Assembly: GCA_030549775.1 (NCBI GenBank)
Contig: CM060172.1
Span: forward strand, 10,155,861-10,219,860
Source: Tamarix chinensis
Lineage: Eukaryota; Streptophyta; Magnoliopsida; Caryophyllales; Tamaricaceae
DNA: 64,000 bases
Direction of reading: 5' to 3'
Positions 10,202 to 23,221 of the stretch are shown here, in pieces. Both the position numbers and the translations under genes were made by a program. The notes beneath the pieces were generated by a model that saw only the letters and a program-made list of their open reading frames with translations, did not search any database and was not told the DNA's origin. The first letter of the stretch is position 1, and the number at the start of each line of letters is the position of its first letter.

Positions 10202-13200
10202 CTTTATCCCCTCTAGGGTGGGTGGAATAAGGAGCACAATGACCCTCCTCTAGGATTCTCCTCTTAAGTTCCCTATAGCTCTATGGAATGCACCACTATC
10301 TTTGAAAACAAATGCTACCATCCTCAAAAATCTCAAATCCCGCTACTTTACCCTCTGATATCACCTTCTTAATTTGCTCAAGCTTAACATCTCTTAGCTG
10401 ATAAGCTCGAATCTCATCGAAAATGTTTGGGGTGATCGATAATGGACTCATCCTCATCTCAAGATCCCTGAGTCTATTGATATCAATGGTCAATTCTTAA
10501 AGGTCTCTCTAGATCCAATCTGACACTACTAGTGAACTCAAGGCATGTAAAGTCTTCAAGTTGAGAGCATCGGCTATGACATTGGCCTTACCCTCGTAGT
10601 AAGTCAACTGCAAATCACAGTCCTTTACTAACTCCACTCATCTTTTTTGTCTCATGTTCAATTCTCATTATGTGAAAATATATTTAAAGCTCTTATGGTC
10701 TATATAGAACTTGCACTGTTCCCAATATAGGTAATGTCTCTAGTTCTTCAAGGCAAAAACCATTGTAGCTAGCTCAAGTTCATGCGTAGAATAGTTTTAT
10801 TCATCCTCTATACACCCTAAATCCTTCCGTACCTAACAACAAGGTAAGCATTGGAGGTAAATTTAACCTCCTATTGAGCTCCTCAAAAGCCTCTACTCAT
10901 TTATCATCTTCTTCAACGAGATAGTCAAAAGACAAGAGATCCTACGAAAGTCCTAGATGAACCGTATGTAGTAGTCTACCAAACCTAGAAAAGTACAAAC
11001 TTCCCTGAAGTTCATCGATTTAGTCCACTCTAACACTACTCGAATCTTAGAAGGATCCATCGATGCACCTTTCCTCAAAATTACATGACCAAAAAAAGCT
11101 ACCTTATCCAACTAGAACTCACAATTAGAGAGTTTTGCGTACAATTGATGAGTCCTCAAAAACTCCAGAACCTACCAAAGGTGTTGCTCTTGTTCCTTAT
11201 GAGTATACGAATAAATTAAAATGTCATCGATGAAGACCACAACAGAATGATCAAGATGTTGCTGGAAGATGTGGTTCATGAGAGCCATGAATACCACTAG
11301 AACATTTCTGAGTCCAAAAGATATCAAAGTGAACTCATAATGGCCATATCTCATCCTAAAAGCTATTTTTGGTATGTCCTTCTCTACAATCCTTAGCTGA
11401 TGATACTTGAATATAAGATATATATTCGAAAACACTAAAGCCCCATGCAACTGATAAAAGAGGTAGTTGATTTATGGTAAGGGATAACGATTCATCACCA
11501 TAACCTAGTTCAACCCTTGATAATTGATGCAAAGCCTCAACCCACCATCCTTCTTCCTCACAAAAATAAATTGTGCTCCCTAAGGCAATACACTATCAAA
11601 TCTACCCCTTCTCCAGCAACTCCTCCAATTGAGTACACAACTTTGCCATCTCAGTCTACACTAGGTGATAGGAAGCGTTCGACATAGACTCTTTCCTTAG
11701 TAGAAGGTCTATCATAAAGTCTATCTCACTCACTAGTGGCATCCCTAGGATCTCATTGAGAAAAATATCTAAAAACTCCCACACCACTGGAATCTCCACA
11801 GCTGACGGCTCCTTGGCATCTAAATCCTGAAAACTACATAAGAAGAGCTGGTACCCTTTTACACTAGCGTACCAAGCACCCTCATAGACACCATCCTCAC
11901 TATGGACCTAGGCTTGCATCTTTTGTAAGATACCCTAGCACCCTATGGTCCCTTAAGAACCACTCACTCCTATGAACAATCAATCAACGTCTGATATCTC
12001 GTAATCATATTCATTCTAAGGATAACGGCGAAGTCCCAAAGCTCAAGCTCTAGAAGCTCTACTAGAAGCTTGATCCCGTTAACAACTAAGGCCACATCTC
12101 TATGTAGCCTATAATATGGAAGCCTATCCTTAGACGAGAGCACATCAGAAGTTTCTACCCCTATCAAAAGGAACCATAGTTGTCATAGCTACAAAAGTAG
12201 TAGATATGAAGGAATGTGACACACTTGAGTCAAACAATATGTAAGTAGGGAGGGAAGAAACCGTGAATGTACCTATGAAAACATCAACCTACTAGACAAC
12301 CTCTAACTAGCTCAAAACATTTAGGTGACTGCTTGGAGGTAGTCTTGTAGCATTACTTGAGCCTTGCCCTTGCTAAAAAGCATGAGGCCTCTACGTCTTC
12401 TGTTGTAGAGCAGTTCTACTAGCTCCACTATTAGTTGGCTAAGTTCTTTGAATTGGTGGTGTATGTGCCACCGTACCCTATAACCACGCCAACCCTTTTA
12501 GAGCACTACCCCTGATGACATGACACTCAAAATTGATAATGCCCCATCCGGCCACAACCAAAGCATTGAACTAGTTACCTAACATAATCCTTCCCTATGT
12601 GGTTCTTACCACAACATTGATAGATGAAATGTCTCACCCCTGGCTGACTCAGCTACCCTCCAAAACGGGGTACCACCTCCAACTAATGACTGCCTAAGGT
12701 TTGGAACCTCTTCTCTCCCCTAGGCTGCTAATCTCCTCCAAACCTATCTTGTCCCCTAACTAGGCACTAAGGGTTTGAGCAATTGTTGATGCTTCCAAGG
12801 CATAGTTATACATAGGCTATAAGTCTTGTACACAAGTCCCTACCAACATCTCTTGGAGCCTCAAACTCAACCCTAGCTAGAAATAATGCACCTTCATCCT
12901 CTCATCAGTGTCAACCTCTAGATTAAAGCTAACCAAGTCCAAATATCGACTATAGTACTCCTCAACCAAAGAGTTCCCCTAACACAATGCCATAAACTCA
13001 TCGTAATTCACCATCCTTAAGCAAGTAGGGTAGAACCGAGACTTGAGCATCCTAATAAAGGTCTTCCACTAATATATAGTGGCTCCCCTTAGCTGCTAAC
13101 CTCTCCACCATTCATCAGCATGACCCCGTAGATGGAATACTCCAATGTCCACCTACTTACTCTCTAGGCAACCATAGGCTGTAAAAATCTTCTCAAAATT

Positions 13201-13643
13201 CCTCACTTAGCACTCCAACACATCCGAGTCCTCCTAACCCTCAAAAATTGAAGGGCAATATAGATTAACTAGACAAAGCCAATCCTTGGTTGGAGAAACT
13301 AAAAAAGGAGGTGGTGGGGGCGGCTGTAGAGCCTCCTCACATTGAATTTGTTGCTCTATAAACTCTCTAACCATATCCATAAAATGCTTGAGACATTGAT
13401 TTGTAGCCATCAAAACCCTAGAATACTAAGCTATATTAGAAAGAAATCAAACACTAATTATATCATTAGAACACATGAAGGTAGCACATTACACTTTAAG
13501 TCCATAAGTTTGTCCTATACTATAAAATTAAGGCCAACTCCCAACCCAAACTAGTGCTTACTTGTAGGAAAAATTGGATTCTACTCGCTCGGACGTAACC
13601 AAAGAAATATATTTTCACAAAACAACTTCATGATTTAAAACTA
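10202..13643 (-). pseudogene. Gypsy gag-pol pseudogene (host of LTRs A and B)
   Basis: Reading leftward on the minus strand: gag capsid-like sequence (about 13420-12830); two CCHC-type zinc knuckles (about 12620-12530); a protease active-site segment reading FDSS instead of DSG (about 12219-12240); reverse transcriptase (about 11560-10870); RNase H with a TDHKSLKY-like block decayed to IDHKSFKY and a downstream EGKANVIADAL segment (about 10860-10550); then the linker into integrase (10493-10202). RT keeps the catalytic FIDD box (about 11223-11231), but the first catalytic Asp (the D of the usual SKIDLR) is Tyr (about 11418-11420). Many stops and frameshifts are present, so it is inactive. Domain order protease-RT-RNaseH-integrase is Ty3/gypsy. 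Integrase continues at 4610-4726 across LTR B. Confidence 0.85.
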
Positions 13644-13656
13644 GGCTTTGATAAAA
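13644..13656 (-). other. Primer-binding site next to LTR G
   Basis: Three bases from the LTR edge, GGCTTTGATAAAA reads on the minus strand as a decayed TGGTATCAGAGCC, the complement of initiator-tRNA-Met used by many plant gypsy elements. Three positions differ. This fixes G as the 5' LTR of the minus-strand gag-pol to its left. Confidence 0.65.
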
Positions 13657-14428
13657 ACTTGTAGCACCCAAAATTTATAATTTATAAATTTTCCTTTTCA
13701 AGATAATGCGAAAGCAATTCAAAAAACCACATCATCTATGAGAGAGGTCTGATCATCACCAAACTCATGACTAATGAAGGAAAAACAGAACACGCAACAA
13801 AAAGATGCATGATCATAATAATAATGTGACAATACAAAGAAATAAAAACTAGAACCAAAATGTAGATCAAATGAAATTGATTGTTTACAAAACTATATAT
13901 AGGAATCCGAACCAAGAGTCTAAATAATAGAAAATACAAAAATATCCTAAAACAATGTGAAAAATACTAATAACATATTAGACTAACTATTAGGCACAAT
14001 TATAAACCTCGAACCCCAAGCAATAGCCCACTAATGGCCCATGTCATCACCCTTAGTATAGACTATCTAAGAGTCATAACCCTATAAATCATCCTCTACT
14101 CCCCGGACAAGAAGTTGGATTATCACAGTGACCATACAAATGCAACATCCATACAGTGAAGTACTAGTAAAACATACTACCTAAAACATAGTAAGGTTCA
14201 TACAACACATTAAAGTCACATAATAGTAAGGTGATATCATATCAGTAGAGCTCAAGTACGAGAAAGCATGCTTACATGGAATTATAGAGGTATAAAGGTA
14301 TAGTAAATATGTCACAATCCATGTAATATAAACCATATTAGAATCCTTCTTTTAATGGTCACACAATTCATAATAAAATCTACACATAACCAAATTGGTA
14401 ATATAACAACACACAATAAGAAATTTGG

Positions 14429-14690
14429 TTGGTTTATAGTTCTCACATTAAATACCTCATTAGGCATAAAGCCTCCAACTGGTTGTTTTACAGTGCCTAC
14501 ACAAAACACCTCATTAGGTATAAAGCCTCTAATAGGGTGTTTTATATTTCTTACACTAAACACCTCATACCAATTGGGTGTTTAGAGATAATACCAAACT
14601 TAACCAACTGGGTTTTTAAAGATAACACCAAACTTAACAAACTAGGTGTTTAGTGATAACACCAAACTTAACCAAAAATCAAGTCTCAAA
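14429..14690 (-). repeat. Tandem repeats in LTR G
   Basis: Two to three copies of a roughly 62-bp unit (CACCTCATTAGGTATAAAGCC type) run into three copies of a roughly 37-bp unit (ACACCAAACTTAACC with CTGGGTGTTTA). All are imperfect. Confidence 0.75.
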
Positions 14691-14819
14691 TGTCATCATA
14701 TTAGTTCATATTAAATCAGGTCAATCATAGTTAAAATCATAATTAAATTATTGTAAATACATGGAAGTATCAATATAAAAGACAAAAGAGAAAACACAAC
14801 AAATGATAACAACCCAGAC

Positions 14820-15170
14820 AACATCCAACTAGACCAATTGATTAGTCCTTTAGACTAGTTGACTAGTCTGGTCATACCAGACCTAGACCACACAAAAGCC
14901 AAAACATTTGTAGACTGGTTAGCCTCATTGATTAACTATTCATAAGAACCAGTCGGTTGGTTTGATCCAACCAATTGATGGGTCTAAGTAGAGACTAACC
15001 CATTTTGTCTTGGAGAAAATTTGATCCATGGCTTTAAATAACCGATCAACTAGTCATAGTAACCAGTCGACTAGTTTGGTCTAACTGGTGGATGGGTCTA
15101 AGCAAATACCAAACCACCTTAGTCTACAGAGACACTAGTCAATGGGTTTGACCAACTGATCAACTATTCA
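14820..15170. repeat. CGATTGGTT-like palindromic repeat field
   Basis: Repeated imperfect palindromes such as CCAATTGATTAG, GACTAGTTGACTAG and AACCGATCAACTAGTC alternate with GTCTAAGTAGAGACTAACC-like spacers. The same motif family recurs at 36900-37060, 38950-39150, 45720-45785 and 52490-53120. Confidence 0.7.
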
Positions 15171-16082
15171 TCAAGACCGAAGAAGAAGAAGAAGAAGAAG
15201 AAGGAAAAACAAAACACCACCTTTAACTCAAATAGGGTGTTGGAAAAGAAGATAAAATATCCAACTTTTATCAACCTTAATTCTTCCTTGCTTAAAGAAA
15301 GCAAGACAGAACTAAATCTAAGATTAAAATAAGAGGAAGGAACACAATGCTTACACAATGCAAAGGATAATATTAAAGAGGATCTCTATTTTTTTTCTTC
15401 ATCAGTAGAAGGATGGAGAGTGGAAAATAGAAGGGTGCTCAATACTTAGTGAAATTTCCACAAGGAGAAGGGAGAAGAGAGTAATAACACAAGGGAAGAG
15501 TGATAATGGATAATTAAATGTGAAGTATAGGAGCGGGCTGGTCAATATTCTCAAGGGAAAGAGGGATGAGATAGGTGAGGTTGAGTGTGGGTAGGCCAAT
15601 AACTGAGGGCTGACTTGATGAAGTGTTGGGGGTTGAGTGTAGTTACAGATAAGCATGGTAGTGTATTGGCAAGTCAAGGAAGGGTGCACAATGTCAAAAA
15701 TTGCATCCCTATATGCTAGAAGAGATAGGGAGAGGAGAAGGAGAAGGAAAAAGGAGGCTTGCCTCTAAAAGTGGCTTTTTTTGGAAAACTTTGCTAATTA
15801 AAATCATGGAATGATCTAATTAATGTGAAAATAATACCAAAGCACTAAAACATGATTATTAGCATAATTAAACTCAAGCTAGAAGTTTTCATAATCATTA
15901 GAGGGAAATTTGAATCAAAATAAAAAAATGGATCTAAAATCATAGGCAAACCTATCAATCAGTATGCCTAAAATTTACATTTTTATTAGAATTTCAAGCC
16001 CATTTTGAAACCAAAACTCAGTTCTTTTTATATCAACATAATTCTAAATACAATTTGAAGGATTTTGTGATAAGGTATTACA

Positions 16083-17372
16083 ACAGCCTTCTACTAGGCA
16101 ATGATTCCCCTACATCTGGTGCTGTAAACTCTTCCTCTTCAGTCATGATTGAGACTTCTTCCTCCTCTTCCTCTCCTCCTCTCGGTAAGGTTCCTCTAAA
16201 TCTACCATAGCTATCCCTCTTTTATTAGGGAAATAATTTTCATAGTTTCATAAGCCTTGATACTAAAAACAAAGAACACTCTTGGGCTTATTTTCAACAG
16301 CAATTCCTTTGCTCCTCACATCTTTTATCAAAAGTGTGGAAGGGGATTTGAATGGTGGAGGAACATACCTTAATGTGCTAGCACCCTTGTTTAGACCTCC
16401 ATATCTCACAACTCACTTCTCATTTTAATTTTTTTCAACCTTGATAGCTAGGTGAAAAAGCTCATCCAAGGTATAATATCTATGTATTTCCACTTTCCTA
16501 TCTATATCTTACCTGAGACCACTAAGAAAGTGAAATGCAGTACAATCTTCTAGCTAATCCAAACCAAGCCTCATAAAGAGTTTTTTGAACTGTATAATTT
16601 ACTCCTCTGCACTCAATGGCTCTTATTTCAAAGAGGACTTTTTGTTGTACAACTCTTGAGTAAAAGAAAGAGAAAGGAATTTCTCCCTCATTAACGTTTT
16701 TGTTTTCACCCAAGACTTAACCTTCAATTTTTCCTTTTTATTCCTTTTATGAACTACACTCTCCCACCATAAGGAGGTATGGCCTTTGAGCTTAAGAACT
16801 ACCACCTTGAAGGCTTTGGTGTCGGCATAACCATTAGCATAAAACAGCTTACCACACCTCAACTTCCATTGTAGAAAATCTTTGGGATTGTTATTGCCTT
16901 CAAATTTTGGGACCTCAGCCCTAACATCATGAAATGTCTCTTCTTTTTTTTATTATGTCTCCTCCTTAGTTTCATAGAGGACTCACTTTAGTATGATTCT
17001 TCTCCACCCTCACTATTAAAAAGTTTGAAACTTTGATGTGGCTTAAGAAATGGGTGTGTTCTTATTGGAGGATTTTGGGTCACATTAGGAGTTAATGTTT
17101 CCAAGATATTAATTACTCTTCTCATATCATTTGAAGAGACTCAATAGCTATATATCTTCTTAATTTATTTGTTTTTTCAAGCCTCAACCCTCTTAGTAAA
17201 GAAAGGTCTCCCATTAAAGATTAATAACTTGCAGAAGAGAATAAGAATTGGTTATGGAAGAGAAAAATGGGTTAGGTTTCAAGTGGGAGTCAGCTAGAAA
17301 CATTTTGTGTGTGTTTGGTTTAGAAAAGGTTGACAAGAATACAAGGATAAGACCTAAATTGAGACAACCTAA
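16083..17372 (-). pseudogene. Gypsy gag pseudogene of element H
   Basis: Minus-strand frames include a block reading KAFKVVVLKLKGHTSLWWE, followed by a Lys-rich segment, REKFL and a LYNKK block (about 16862-16620), the capsid signature of plant chromovirus-type gypsy gag. Further left an acidic Glu-rich linker ends in GESLPSRRL (about 16180-16083), the usual segment between the gag zinc knuckle and protease. It is broken by stops and frameshifts. The reading ends where LTR G inserted. It belongs with the primer-binding site and LTR to its right and is a different family from the 10202-13643 element. Confidence 0.75.
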
Positions 17373-17384
17373 GCTTTGATACCA
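17373..17384 (-). other. Primer-binding site of element H
   Basis: GCTTTGATACCA is the reverse complement of TGGTATCAAAGC, a near-perfect initiator-tRNA-Met binding site. It lies three bases inside the LTR end at 17388. Confidence 0.8.
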
Positions 17385-17387
17385 AGT

Positions 17388-17618
17388 TGATGCATATGAG
17401 ATCCAATTTGAGTCTTACTAGGTGTAGGCATTTTAAAATTATAGAAAAATTGAAATAAGTGAAGGAAATGGGGGAGATTTAGAGATGATACAAATTGATT
17501 CTTGATAGCCTCTTGAATAAACACTTGCAATAACCACCTAAGGTATAAAATTTTAGGATAAATATTATATGATTTTACAAAGAACTTCAAACACCTACAC
17601 CTAGAGAATGAAGGAAAG
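17388..17618 (-). mobile_element. LTR of element H, inner part
   Basis: On the + strand this starts TGATGCATATGAG; its other end at 36167 is CTTGCATCA, so the LTR has TGATGCA/TGCATCA inverted ends. The part here is 231 bp and continues at 35454-36167. The break is the C...F gypsy element, whose flanking pentamers are GAAAG (17614-17618) and TAAAG (35454-35458). Together the two parts give an LTR of about 0.94 kb, a usual size for chromovirus elements. Confidence 0.75.
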
Positions 17619-17904
17619 TGTAATACCCTAAATTTTTGAAACCTTAATTTAGAATATTTAGCCTTTATCTAAAAAATTAAACCTTTAAATATTAATTTAA
17701 TTAGTTTGTTAACCTTTGAATTGTAAATCTAGAAAAATTATTAAATTATTATAAGTATTCTACCTTGCCTTTTCTATTTAAATCAACCCTAAATCGATAA
17801 TTTTAGTCGATTTATTTTTATTAATTGGATACCCTAAAATCAAATAAATTAATTATATCATAAACTTAAAGTTAACCCAATTTTAATTCTAACCCTAAAT
17901 TTAT

Positions 17905-19440
17905 TTTTGTTTTTCTTTTTCTTCTTTTCCTTTTTTCCCTTATCCCCATTTTCCTTCTTTTCACTTTTCATTTTTTTATCCTTTCCTTTTCTCCTTTCAT
18001 GTCCAACCCACATTTTCTCCTCATTTCATTTCCTCCTTCCCTATGGCTAAAAGAATGTCCCTTCCTTCCTTTCATCTTTCCAGGCCAACCCAATCCACCT
18101 CGCCACCTTTTCTTTTTCTTTTTTCCTTCCCTGAGCTAGCCCTCCTTCTTCCTTTCTTTTTGTTCTCCTTCTTTTCCCCATCCCACTCTACCCAACCACC
18201 TTCCTTTGTTGATTCTTCTTCTCCCTCGCCCATCCTATCTCCCAAACATGCCCTCCTTCTACACCAAGCACACCCATCTTACAACTCAAACATGCCCCTA
18301 CACACCCCCTCCTCTACCACCTAAAACACTAAACAACCCTAGCATGTCATGTACAACAACTCTTCTCTCCTTTTCTAGCTAAATATAGCATCCCCTATAG
18401 TCTGACACTTACCTCCCTTCTTTTTTGCTAACCCTCCAACCTATCTCTCTACACCTTCTGCCTCTACCCTTCTCCTCTATGTACAACCACCCATTTCCCC
18501 TATAACTCTCACCCACTTCCATCACATGCCTAAATTAACCCATATCCATCAGTTTTCCTTTCCCTTCACCCCCAACCACGTATGTATGTATACATATACA
18601 TACACACACCTCTCTTTACCTCTTTTTGTCCCCAAACTCCTACCTTCCTCTCTACCTCTTCTTCTTCTTCTTCTCCCTTCTCCCTTCTCCTTCTCCACTC
18701 CCTAGCCATTCTGTCTGCACCTCCTATGCCACTTCTTCACCATCAACCATGCCCACAGTCTCTACCAACTATACCATCATCCATATTCTTCTTCTTCTCC
18801 TCCTCCTCCAACTCCTTCTCCTTCTTCTTCTTTCCTCCTTATCCTTTTGCCTATCACCCTATTTTTCTTCCTCTCTTTCCCTATAATGATTTCTATTGAA
18901 CCTTACCCCTAGAACCAGATACTCCTCCTATAGCAACACCATTAGGTAATGATAGTTTTTTCCATTGATTTTCCCTCCACTTCGGTGCCACCCACTTTGA
19001 CAACCCCTACCACTATATTTCCTTCCCTCCTTCCTACTTTGCTGCAACTAAGCCATGTAACCTCCTACACCTCATGCCTCGATGCTGCCATTATCTCCAC
19101 CACCTCACTACCACCACACCACAAACCACCCCATCCCTGAACCATCTCTTTTCTTCCTCTCATTTTTTTCCTTCTCCCTTTCTCTTCCTCTTCCTCTTCC
19201 TCTTAGACTAGTCATTTATCTCTATCGCATAACATTCTTTAGCAACACCCGCCTGCAGTCATGTGTCACCACCCTTTCCCATAGCCCTTGCACCACCTCC
19301 CATCATAGCCCACCATGCTTCATACACCAACCCACCGAGCCACTACAATCTTCACCTCCCACTGCAACCTCCTACATTGACCATCCAAACCATCACCACC
19401 CAACCACCATCTTCAACCATCACCAACCAGTCTTGTAACA
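17905..19440 (+). repeat. Pyrimidine-rich tract of LTR C
   Basis: C/T-rich DNA with CTT/TCC runs and CCACC runs. The frames of up to 118 codons are Ser/Pro/Leu/Phe-rich with no domain-like pattern. I treat it as non-coding. Confidence 0.6.
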
Positions 19441-20839
19441 ACCCATGTAAATACAACCACTTAGGGGATACCCTATAGCCCTTTCAGATTAATCGGTTGA
19501 CCCCAAAAATAAACATGAGTCCTTTAGCTTGATTTGTCCTCATTCATACACTTCTTGAAAAAAAAATTAAAATTTTCCAAGAGGGTCACCCATCCTAAAA
19601 ATTACTCTACGACTAGCATGCTTAACTACAGAGTTCTTAGTATGAAATCATCAAAATGATGGTATACCATGTTGATATAAGTATCCATATCAATCAACAT
19701 AACACTCCACTCAATTTAGGGGTATTACATTTTCTAAAACATCAAAACACCTACATCCATACTAATCAATCATTAATTCATACTTATTGGAGTTAATATC
19801 ATGATATTTAGTCTTAATTAGAATGCCTAATATTTTCTAATTAATCTTAAGTGTGGTGGTAAGTGATTTGACATTTTAGAAACATATGTTTCAACAAGAT
19901 TATTACTATTATATGGCCTAGGGGTATTTTGGTAAATTTGAGTGTAGAATGATTATTATTCTATAAACAAACCTAATAAGTATTATTTGTTGTTAAACAT
20001 GAGAATATGTGTTTGGATGTTTTAGAAATGCTTGTTAGGGTTTTACGTGCAAAATTGTGTATAAGGGAAAAAAGGTCATTTGGCGTATCTAATAATTTAA
20101 TTACATGATAAATAATTTAATCATGGTAAATAATTAAATTATGGTATTTATCCTTTTTATGGAAAGTTGTTAAATAAAATGTAATATGTAATGGAAATGG
20201 ATGATAAAGTGGTAGCTTTAGCCTTAGGGATATTTTGGTTATTTTTGACCTAGAATACCTAAGTATGAATAATTGAGTTTAGGATGGCCTTAGTAGATTT
20301 CTAATGTTGACATTAGTATTGACCTTTATTATGGTTTTCTTAGATGTTTAGAAATGAGGAAAATTTTTTAAGTATGAAAAATTAGATCTATGTGATTATA
20401 TATGGTCTCGCAGTCACCGTTATAAAATGCTAATAGTTAAAGTGAATTACCTTGAGATTGGGAATGGTGGCTCCTTAGGGGTCCGTACCCTAAAGATGTG
20501 GTTTAGCCCACGATTGGTTATAGATTTTGTTAGTGTGCCTTAGAGCCCCAACTATGCACTATATCTTACTCTATTATTTATCTCTACGAACATAATAGAG
20601 GGTGTGCATACTTATGGATTAGGCATCCTTATCGATAGGGTACTATGTTACCTTCATATACCAATGCGACTAAGGTACCTTTGTGTCTCAAGGTTGATAA
20701 TCAGAAGGATATTGTGCTACATGTGTGCATTGGTATGACCGGAGTACCTTCGTGTCTTTGAGTTGATATGATCTCCCCTTAAGTAAATAAAAATAGAAAT
20801 GATTATTTTTTGATTTGAAATGATTATTGGATTAATTAG

Positions 20840-21060
20840 TTGTAGCCTTTATACCTACCTATGGTTCAGTAGCAGCCTTTATGCCTACATATGGTCAGTA
20901 GTAGCCTTTATGTCTATTTGTGTTTTGGTATTAGCTTTTATACCTACTTGTGGTTCAGTAATAGGTTTTGTGCTTACTTGTGGTCAGTAGTAGCTTTTGT
21001 GTCTACCTGTATTTCAGTAGCAACCTTTGTGTCTATTTGTGTTATGAGATTTGTCAGTAT
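20840..21060 (+). repeat. GTAGCCTTTATGCCTAC minisatellite of LTR C
   Basis: About seven units of 29-33 bp of the form TTCAGTAGTAGCCTTTATGCCTACTTGTGG. The same unit forms arrays in LTR F (34450-34710), in fragment J (37210-37310) and reversed in LTR E (25620-25890). Confidence 0.85.
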
Positions 21061-21784
21061 TGATAATAAACTTTATGACCGTGGTTATGATTTGAGAATG
21101 ATGTTGTTTCTAATTATATTGCAAATATCATCTCTTAGATGTTCCATTCATAAGTTTTAGTTTATCCCAAATGAACGAATATAATTAATATATGGCCTTG
21201 GTGGTATGTGGTTATATGAACGATTATCTTATTGCAATTAACGTATGTATAATTAAAAGATCATATATTATTGTGATGCCTTTTATGTTTTTCATACGGA
21301 CCTTTCATATTAGTTATATATAATGGGTTACTAGATATCGTTGTACTAAAGTATTCCTTTTCACGGGTTCCTACTTATTGAATGAGCATTGACATTTGTG
21401 GGTTAGCTTACAAGATAAGTTTAAGGTGATTATTTGGGTTGAGAGTTTAGGGTTATTCAATGTTTTTCTTGGTATCTTTTGATCTAAATGATTTTATACT
21501 CTTAATGTCTTTATATATTTCCTTTCACTAGAATTTTGAACCAGTGGCAGATGACTTGGTTATAAATGATGTTAAATTGCTTGAAATCTCTTGCTATATT
21601 GATTTATAATTGTGTTATTAATTTTAGTGGAATAATGCTTTTAGCCTTAGTACTTGATAACATAACGGTAGAGGAAACTAAAATTGTACCAAGTGTACAA
21701 ATAACACCCCGGAATTTACTGTTTTAGCTTCTATAATTAACTTTTAAATGAAATTTTTTCGTTCTTAAATCTGGGGGTGTTACA

Positions 21785-21879
21785 AGCCTCGGACCTTCAT
21801 GCATGAGCATGGCTTAGGCTATGCAAGTAAAGTGAGTTATGTTTTTTACTTAAAAATTCTTTTTGTACTTATTAATATG
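21785..21879 (+). other. Remnant of the C...F leader region
   Basis: This 95-bp stretch lies between the end of LTR C and the start of reversed LTR D. No primer-binding site is recognisable directly after LTR C, so this end of the internal region is probably deleted or heavily diverged. I see nothing else in it. Confidence 0.35.
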
Positions 21880-22887
21880 TGTAACACCCCATTTTTCACT
21901 ACAAAAAAAATCATTTAAAATAATGTGGAAGCTGAAAATACACATAGGAAAAAGGGGGTGTTACTACTGTACCTAACACAGAATAGACATCTACCGCCTA
22001 CCTCATATCAAATATAAGGCTAAAACCAACCAACCAATATAAAATAGAGTGCACAAACACCAATTACATAAAAATATAAAAGATTGTTTACATCAACAAC
22101 CTCATCAGTCCCCAACTAAATAAATATTGTAAGACAAATGAATTAAAAGAGATGGGGCTATATTAAAATGATGTAGGGCGTGACCCCTAAATTCTTGGTC
22201 CATCATAGAGCCCATAATACTATGGATGCCTATACTCTCATGCCCCGAAACCAAGTTAAGGTAGGCCCACTACTAGCCATCCCTAAAAACCTACATATAA
22301 TCTTCTACTCTTGGGAATGAATAGGTGACCGAGCGAACGGACACATCAGTATGCTACATACTAAGTAAGCCAAGTTACTTCCTCAATGGGAACACAAGTA
22401 TATAAAATCTATAATGATAAGGATATCATATTTAATATGCACCATGCTAATGCCATATACGTAAAGTAATAATGTATCAAAATATGCTATCATGCATAAC
22501 TAAGGAAACATATAATATATCATGCTTATATTCATATTATAATTACATAAGTAATCACACATGTACCAACTAGATTAATTTAGACAACTACTAGGGTTAA
22601 TTTTCAAACTTTCTCCACTTATTGGATCACACCATTTCCTTATCTATAAATTGGAATAGGCCAACACCTAATTAATCTTTTCATTTGTTAACTAATCGGT
22701 CATTTAAGCCAACTCCAAGGGTACAAACCAGATTTTATCCTTTTTGGTGATTCAAACCATTATCACCATCAATATCCAATTATTTGACATTCCACTTATT
22801 CGTCAATATCCAAGTATTGTTGTGTTGGGCATCTATAAGATAACACTTCCCTAACATGCTTTTGTTTTACAGTTAGTTCGACATAGC
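21880..22887 (-). mobile_element. Truncated reversed LTR D
   Basis: TGTAACACCCC at 21880 is the reversed 3' end of a giant LTR. The stretch holds a segment around 22330-22375 with TCAGTATGCTACATACTAAGTAAG, closely like 40950-40975 in LTR I. About 1 kb in, a second reversed LTR end (LTR E, interrupted by a hAT-like element) begins. I cannot find D's own 5' end. It is either truncated by E or part of a rearranged double LTR. Confidence 0.5.
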
Positions 22888-23221
22888 TGTAACTAGGGAT
22901 GTCAATGGGTCGGGTCTAGCCAGATCCAGACCTGGACCCATTTATATTACCTAGACCCAGACCCAGACCCAAACCCAGACCTAGATCCACCGGTTCTAGC
23001 AGGTAAACGGGTCCTAAATGGGTCCAACTATTTTTTTAAAAAAAAATTAATAATCTATGTAAATACAAATACATTTATGTTTTATATAAATTAATATGTA
23101 TTTTTTGTTTAACAAATCCTCCAGATGAAAAAATAAATATATTAAAATAATTTTGTTAACTTTTTAAATGGTGTTTTAATGCTTTTAGAATACAATATTG
23201 TACATATAACTTATAAAGTAA

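Larger units (their letters stand above)
13660..16082 (-). mobile_element. 5' LTR G of the minus-strand gypsy element
   Basis: On the minus strand it starts TGTAATACC (at 16082) and ends GGGTGCTACA (at 13660), 2.42 kb. It is followed by a primer-binding site and gag-pol, so it is the 5' LTR. It holds tandem repeats (14429-14690), a field of CGATTGGTT-like palindromic repeats (14820-15170) and a pyrimidine-rich stretch. It inserted in the gag/protease linker of element H at 16082/16083. Its partner LTR would lie left of the window. Confidence 0.78.
17619..21784 (+). mobile_element. 5' LTR C of the C...F gypsy element
   Basis: It starts TGTAATACCC and ends GGGGGTGTTACA (4.17 kb). It is the same family as LTR F: the 5' 150 bp, the block around 20400-20790 and the GTAGCCTTTATGCCTAC repeats (20840-21060) all have counterparts in F. 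It contains a 1.5-kb pyrimidine-rich tract (17905-19440). Pairing with F rests on that similarity, on GAAAG/TAAAG flanks and on the H LTR resuming immediately after F. Confidence 0.72.
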
